Positions 7,469 through 10,143 of a stretch of 10,143 bases of DNA are shown piece after piece. Each line of letters starts with the position of its first letter. Position 1 is the first letter of the stretch. Position numbers and translations under genes: made by a program. Origin of the DNA: an uncultured Atopobiaceae bacterium (GTDB taxonomy: Bacteria; Actinomycetota; Coriobacteriia; Coriobacteriales; Atopobiaceae); contig CANQSI010000029.1 in assembly GCA_947626465.1 (NCBI GenBank), forward strand, positions 1 through 10,143, written 5' to 3'. The notes beneath the pieces were generated by a model, which saw only the letters and a program-made list of their open reading frames with translations, was not told where the DNA came from and made no database searches.

Positions 7469-8374
7469 ATGCGCTATTTGGAGATCCCACTTCGCGAAGA
7501 TGGCACGGCGACGCTTCGCTGCTATCTCCTCGATCCCATGGTCTCGAGCAAGACGCGCAAGGTTCGCCCCGCCATGCTCATCTGCCCCGGCGGCGCCTAC
7601 CTCTCGCTTTCGGGCAAGGAGGGCGAGCCGGTGGCGGCGCGCTGGCTGGGCTACGGCTACCAGTGCTTTGTCGTGATGTATAAGCACTACGTGGTGGCCG
7701 ATCCCGCACCCGGCCAGTCGGAGCCGACGGTCGATCCCGGCGCGCACTACCCCGAGCCCACGATCGACCTCATGCGCGCCATGGCGATCGTGCGCGCACA
7801 CGCAGACGACTGGGCGATCGATGCCGATCGCGTCTACTGCATGGGCTTTTCCGCAGGCGGACACGTGGTGGGGACCCTCGCGGAGCGCTTCGACGATGCC
7901 GAGCTCCTGAAGAAAGCCGAGGCGTCGGCGGATGTCGCGAAGCCCACGGGCATCGTGCTCGGCTATCCGATGGTGGGTGCGAGCGATCCCACCGGCTCGC
8001 GCCACGGCAACGCTCCCTGGCTTGCCGCGGTGGCCACGCTCATGCTCCCCGCGATCTTCGGCACTGACAACCCCACCGTCGCGCGGGAAGCCAAGATCGA
8101 CCTCGCGCTTCACGTGCGCTCGGACATGCCACGCACGTTCGTGTGGCTCTCCGCCGAGGATGAGGCGCTGCCGCCGACGGACACGCTCGACTTCGTGAAG
8201 GCGCTCTGGGAGAAGGAAGTGCCCTGCGAGCTGCACATGTACCAGACGGGCCCGCACGGCACCTCGCTCTGCGACTGGTCGAGCGAAGGCTCGTCGCAGG
8301 ACGTCCAGCCCTACTCGGCGCATTGGGTGGGGGAGTGCCTTCGCTGGCTCGACCGCGACGCGAAGCACGAGTAG
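7469..8374 (+). CDS. Alpha/beta-hydrolase, BD-FAE/acetyl-esterase-like
   Basis: This 301-residue, probably cytoplasmic serine esterase has no signal peptide. The oxyanion-hole strand MLICPGGAYLSLS (36-48) replaces the HGGG form with PGGAY, as in acetyl-esterase/BD-FAE-type enzymes. The nucleophile elbow G126-F-S128-A-G130-G-H is followed by a probable catalytic acid D231 in WLSAEDEALPP and the histidine H263 in YQTGPHGTSL, so the full Ser-Asp-His triad is present in order. Likely substrates are O-acetyl or other short-chain esters on sugars or xenobiotics; the exact one is unknown. The ATG at 7469 follows GAGAGAGG with a 7-base gap. A TTG seven codons earlier is in frame but has no such site. 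It is monocistronic after the mod terminator; a TAGACT at 7424-7429 is a possible -10. The following 120 bases to the next gene show no clear terminator. Confidence 0.87.
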   Translation: MRYLEIPLREDGTATLRCYLLDPMVSSKTRKVRPAMLICPGGAYLSLSGKEGEPVAARWLGYGYQCFVVMYKHYVVADPAPGQSEPTVDPGAHYPEPTIDLMRAMAIVRAHADDWAIDADRVYCMGFSAGGHVVGTLAERFDDAELLKKAEASADVAKPTGIVLGYPMVGASDPTGSRHGNAPWLAAVATLMLPAIFGTDNPTVAREAKIDLALHVRSDMPRTFVWLSAEDEALPPTDTLDFVKALWEKEVPCELHMYQTGPHGTSLCDWSSEGSSQDVQPYSAHWVGECLRWLDRDAKHE

Positions 8375-8424
8375 GACGATTGTGCTCCCGCGGCATGCTT
8401 CACGCGCTTTCGGCGATAGATGCG

Positions 8425-8453
8425 TGGTCATTGGGGAACAAATCGCGTATACA
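8425..8453 (+). promoter_or_regulatory. Probable sigma70-type promoter of the acidic small protein gene
   Basis: TGGTCA at 8425-8430 (four of six to the -35 consensus) and TATACA at 8448-8453 (four of six to the -10) are separated by exactly 17 bases. A start near 8460 would give a leader of about 35 bases to the ATG at 8495. Confidence 0.5.
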
Positions 8454-8494
8454 CAGATCGAGATGGGCGTTCCAAAAGAGAAATGGGGGCCATC

Positions 8495-8689
8495 ATGGCT
8501 GACGATCCCAAGAACGATGTGAAGCAGGAAAAGGACGATTTCTTCGTCGACCCGGACGGCGCGCCCGTCTTCGAGGACGTGAAGGATGATCCTGACGCCG
8601 CGAGCGAAGAGACCTTCACCGACCCCCTCACCGAGGAGAACCCGCTCGACGGCTACGCCGAGATGCACCTCATCGACGGCAACAACTAG
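8495..8689 (+). CDS. Small, strongly acidic protein of unknown function
   Basis: The product has 64 residues, 14 aspartates and 7 glutamates against 4 lysines and no arginine, with no cysteine and no membrane segment. It should be soluble, strongly negative and perhaps largely unstructured. The pattern FFVDPDGAPVFEDV and the tail ENPLDGYAEMHLIDGNN are more ordered-looking than a simple acidic run. I do not recognise a family. Support for it being real is its own promoter-like pair upstream, a GGGGG stretch 5 bases before the ATG, and a textbook terminator 30 bases after the stop. An alternative ATG at 8483 would add MGAI. Small acidic proteins can be DNA mimics, inhibitors, chaperone clients or ribosome-associated factors, but nothing here decides between these. 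Confidence 0.75.
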   Translation: MADDPKNDVKQEKDDFFVDPDGAPVFEDVKDDPDAASEETFTDPLTEENPLDGYAEMHLIDGNN

Positions 8690-8718
8690 CCGTCGGGGCA
8701 TTTACCGCATTTTTGCTT

Positions 8719-8752
8719 GCAGCTCAAGGCGTATGCCTTGAGCTGCTTCTTT
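8719..8752 (+). terminator. Strong intrinsic terminator after the acidic small protein gene
   Basis: GCAGCTCAAGGC (8719-8730) pairs perfectly over 12 bases with GCCTTGAGCTGC (8735-8746) around the tetraloop GTAT, followed by TTCTTT. On the opposite strand the stem is followed by an A-rich run, so it should work only in the plus direction. Confidence 0.9.
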
Positions 8753-8757
8753 ACCTT

Positions 8758-8817
8758 CCGAACGGGCTGCGGTCCAGACGGCCGAAAACCACGGCCATCT
8801 GGAACCTTGCCGTTCGG
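8758..8817. repeat. 60-bp nested imperfect palindrome, no assigned role
   Basis: Outer arms CCGAACGG (8758-8765) and CCGTTCGG (8810-8817) are perfect complements. Inside, TCCAGACGGCCG (8773-8784) pairs with CGGCCATCTGGA (8792-8803) with a single C-A mismatch around a 7-base loop; a further GG/CC pair joins with a one-base bulge. Neither strand has a T tract after the structure, so it is not a normal terminator. It may be an extragenic palindromic repeat, a small non-autonomous element or a structured RNA. It lies between the converging acidic-protein and cytochrome genes. Confidence 0.75.
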
Positions 8818-8820
8818 TTC

Positions 8821-8843
8821 AAAAAACCGGCTTCGAGCTTTTT
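8821..8843 (-). terminator. Weak terminator candidate after the cytochrome b gene
   Basis: Immediately past the stop codon, the minus strand reads an A5 run, a short GC/GC stem around TCGAA with a 3-base CGG bulge, then six T. The A and T runs can extend the stem. Pairing is poor by GC content, but the T6 tract and the position directly after the gene fit a terminator, perhaps assisted by the large palindrome that follows. Confidence 0.35.
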
Positions 8844-9479
8844 CTACAGCACGAGGGCGCCGAGGTAGAAGTGGATCATGCCGCCCACGTAGAGGGCGAA
8901 GAGGATGCCGCAGACCCAATAGGCGACCTTGTCGATCGTCTTCACGAGGTCGGGCTTCTTCACCCAGCCCACGAGCATGAGCCCCTGGGCGAGCGAGACC
9001 GCCACGTGCATCATCACGAAGCCGAAGAACGCGAGCTCGGTGATCACGTAGAAGAGAAACATAAGGAGATCGACCTTCTGCCCCATGGCCACGGCGGTGT
9101 AGGCCTTGATGTGGAAGTGCAGGAGGATGATGATCGCGATCGCGCTCACGCGCTGGATCAGGATCGACCTTGGATCCTTCTTGTAGGTGATGGCCCCACC
9201 TTCGGCAAAGAAGAAGAACAGCACGAGCACGAGGAAGACGTGCACGATCACGAAGCCGGCGATGATCCACGCCGAACTCACGGCTACGTCGCGGTTGTAC
9301 CAGCCGGTCCACATTGAATAGCCCATGGTGAGCGAGTGGTAGCAGAGCGCGAGTATCGTGGCGATCGCGATGTAGGCGTTCGCACGGCGGAGCTTGAGGC
9401 CCGGTACGGCGGGGCGCGTCTTGAGGGTGGACGACGGGCGAGCCGACGTGAGGGAGCTGGCGGATTTCTGCGGGCTCAT
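8844..9479 (-). CDS. Five-helix dihaem-type cytochrome b, fumarate reductase/succinate dehydrogenase membrane-subunit-like
   Basis: This 211-residue integral membrane protein has a polar N-terminus (1-33) and five hydrophobic segments, at about 35-56, 68-92, 105-125, 138-165 and 184-210. Histidines fall in the first four: H48, H80, H121/H123 and H158, with H203 in the fifth. By eye the third and fourth helices (IQRVSAIAIIILLHFHIKAY; MMHVAVSLAQGLMLVGWV) match the haem-ligand helices of Wolinella-type FrdC as I recall them, so four axial ligands for two b haems are available. Such subunits anchor the flavoprotein and iron-sulfur subunits and exchange electrons with quinone. Neither partner gene is in the window, and an unrelated aldehyde dehydrogenase lies upstream. 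The ATG at 9479 follows GAGG with an 8-base gap. A different haem membrane protein remains possible. Confidence 0.68.
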   Translation of the reverse strand: MSPQKSASSLTSARPSSTLKTRPAVPGLKLRRANAYIAIATILALCYHSLTMGYSMWTGWYNRDVAVSSAWIIAGFVIVHVFLVLVLFFFFAEGGAITYKKDPRSILIQRVSAIAIIILLHFHIKAYTAVAMGQKVDLLMFLFYVITELAFFGFVMMHVAVSLAQGLMLVGWVKKPDLVKTIDKVAYWVCGILFALYVGGMIHFYLGALVL

Positions 9480-9521
9480 GGACAGTGCCTCGGCTTTCGA
9501 TCGTGCATTCGTGCTTTTCCA

Positions 9522-9527
9522 TATCTA
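9522..9527 (-). promoter_or_regulatory. Possible -10 element of the cytochrome b gene
   Basis: On the minus strand this reads TAGATA (followed by T), four of six to the -10 consensus, about 45 bases before the ATG at 9479. No convincing -35 lies 16-18 bases upstream. Because a terminator separates this gene from the aldehyde dehydrogenase, a promoter in this 97-base stretch is expected. Confidence 0.3.
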
Positions 9528-9569
9528 CCCACCGCAGGAGCTGCACCGCCCGCGCGCCGTGTGAGCGGC

Positions 9570-9608
9570 TAGAAATCGGGCCGCACCTCGAACGCGAGGC
9601 GCGGCCCG
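9570..9608 (-). terminator. Intrinsic terminator of the aldehyde dehydrogenase gene
   Basis: CGGGCCGC (9577-9584) pairs with GCGGCCCG (9601-9608), and inside it CCTCG pairs with CGAGG around a tetraloop. At the join the minus-strand RNA has a G-U wobble, making a continuous 14-pair stem, whereas the plus-strand RNA would have an A-C mismatch. The minus strand then reads ATTTCTA. Both facts orient it to stop transcription coming from the aldehyde dehydrogenase gene, whose stop codon is 50 bases upstream. Confidence 0.8.
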
Positions 9609-9657
9609 TATTCCCTATGCGAGTCTCTGCTCTGCGGACCCGTGCGCGTGTCCCTGG

Positions 9658-10143
9658 CTAGCGCACGAAGAGACGCACGAGCTTCTCTGAGAGCTCGCGA
9701 TAAGGCTGGTAGCGAAGCGGCAAGTCCATCCACGTCATCTTGTTCACGATGCTCTTCTCGTGGGTGAAGGCCTCGTAGCCGCGTTTTCCGTGGTAGGAGC
9801 CCATGCCACTTGCGCCCACGCCGCCGAAGGGCATGGATGAGGTGGCAAGGTGGATCACGACGTCGTTCACGCAACCGCCGCCGAAGGCGTGCTCGCGCAT
9901 CACTTTGTGCGAGAGCACGGGGTCCTCGCTGAAGAAGTAGAACGCGAGCGGATGTGGACGTGCATCAACCTCCGCGAGGGCCTCGTCGAGGTCGTCGTAG
10001 GCGATGACGGGGAGGATGGGACCGAAGATCTCCTCGCCCATGCACGCGTCCTCCCAGGAGACGTCGGCGAGCACGGTGGGGGTGATCTTTCGCTCCGTTG
10101 CCACCGCCTCGCCGCCGATGGCCACCTTCATGGGGTCGATGAG
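9658..10143 (-). CDS. Aldehyde dehydrogenase (class 3-like), C-terminal part; start lies beyond the window
   Basis: 161 residues of an NAD(P)-dependent aldehyde dehydrogenase are visible; the N-terminal Rossmann region and the catalytic Cys and Glu are outside the window. Seen here are GEEIFGPILPVIAYDDLDEAL, the family's conserved EEIFGPxLPV segment, then FGGGCVNDVVIHLATSSMPFGGVGASGMGSYHGKRGYEAFTHEKSI, the C-terminal signature typical of the ALDH3 (fatty, aromatic or coniferyl aldehyde) branch. The tail LRYQPYRELSEKLVRLFVR is amphipathic and basic, as in other bacterial members. It oxidises aldehydes to acids in the cytoplasm; the substrate cannot be told. The visible frame is open to the window edge, reading LIDP before the first methionine, so the ATG at 10131 is internal and not the start. 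Confidence 0.93.
   Translation of the reverse strand, partial: LIDPMKVAIGGEAVATERKITPTVLADVSWEDACMGEEIFGPILPVIAYDDLDEALAEVDARPHPLAFYFFSEDPVLSHKVMREHAFGGGCVNDVVIHLATSSMPFGGVGASGMGSYHGKRGYEAFTHEKSIVNKMTWMDLPLRYQPYRELSEKLVRLFVR

Noticed and set aside
8758..8817. Terminator for either converging gene, or a CRISPR-like repeat
   Set aside because: No T tract follows the palindrome on either strand and there is only one copy in the window, so neither a terminator nor an array is supported.
8686..9546. 286-codon minus-strand frame overlapping the cytochrome b gene
   Set aside because: It is an off-frame shadow, rich in Arg, His and Pro. The 211-residue frame has coherent membrane helices and a ribosome site, and this one does not.

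Overview
The window is GC-rich bacterial chromosome, densely packed, with short intergenic gaps (the longest is about 180 bases). Codon usage is strongly GC-biased, and most genes have ordinary purine-rich ribosome binding sites. The gene content and protein flavour suggest an anaerobic or microaerophilic actinobacterium of the Coriobacteriia (Olsenella/Atopobiaceae or Eggerthellaceae type). That placement is an inference from general resemblance; no 16S gene or other diagnostic marker is present.

Left part (1-1700): a tRNA-Cys(GCA) gene, missing only its first three bases at the window edge, converges on asnS (asparaginyl-tRNA synthetase, minus strand). One hairpin between them can serve both directions. 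Upstream of asnS is a 149-base gap. It holds a possible -10 element overlapped by an inverted repeat, two small GC hairpins, and a 13-bp tandem duplication that covers the stop codon of the next gene.

Centre-left (1700-5290, all minus strand, transcribed right to left): a GNAT acetyltransferase, an MBOAT membrane O-acyltransferase (AlgI/DltB type) and an AlgX/AlgJ/DHHW-type SGNH-fold acetyl-transfer protein. The last two are 8 bases apart and are surely one unit. Together they form a complete export-and-transfer pair for O-acetylating some surface polymer. Which polymer is not shown. The MBOAT gene has a -10-like hexamer placed so that its transcript would start on the ATG (leaderless).

Centre-right (5397-8752, plus strand): a complete type III-style DNA adenine methyltransferase (Mod) with no restriction (Res) partner and a strong terminator straight after it; an alpha/beta-hydrolase esterase; and a very acidic 64-residue protein of unknown role with its own promoter and a perfect 12-bp-stem terminator.

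Right part (8753-10143, minus strand genes): a 60-bp nested palindrome of unknown nature, a five-helix dihaem-type cytochrome b like the membrane subunit of quinol:fumarate reductase but without its catalytic subunits nearby, and the C-terminal third of a class 3-like aldehyde dehydrogenase running off the window, ending at a good terminator.

No CRISPR array, insertion sequence, integrase or prophage gene is visible. The points most worth a second look are the solitary type III Mod, the solitary fumarate-reductase-like cytochrome b, the compound palindrome beside the acidic mini-protein gene, and the O-acetylation pair with its possible leaderless start. I did not find clear evidence of a wholly new multi-gene system.
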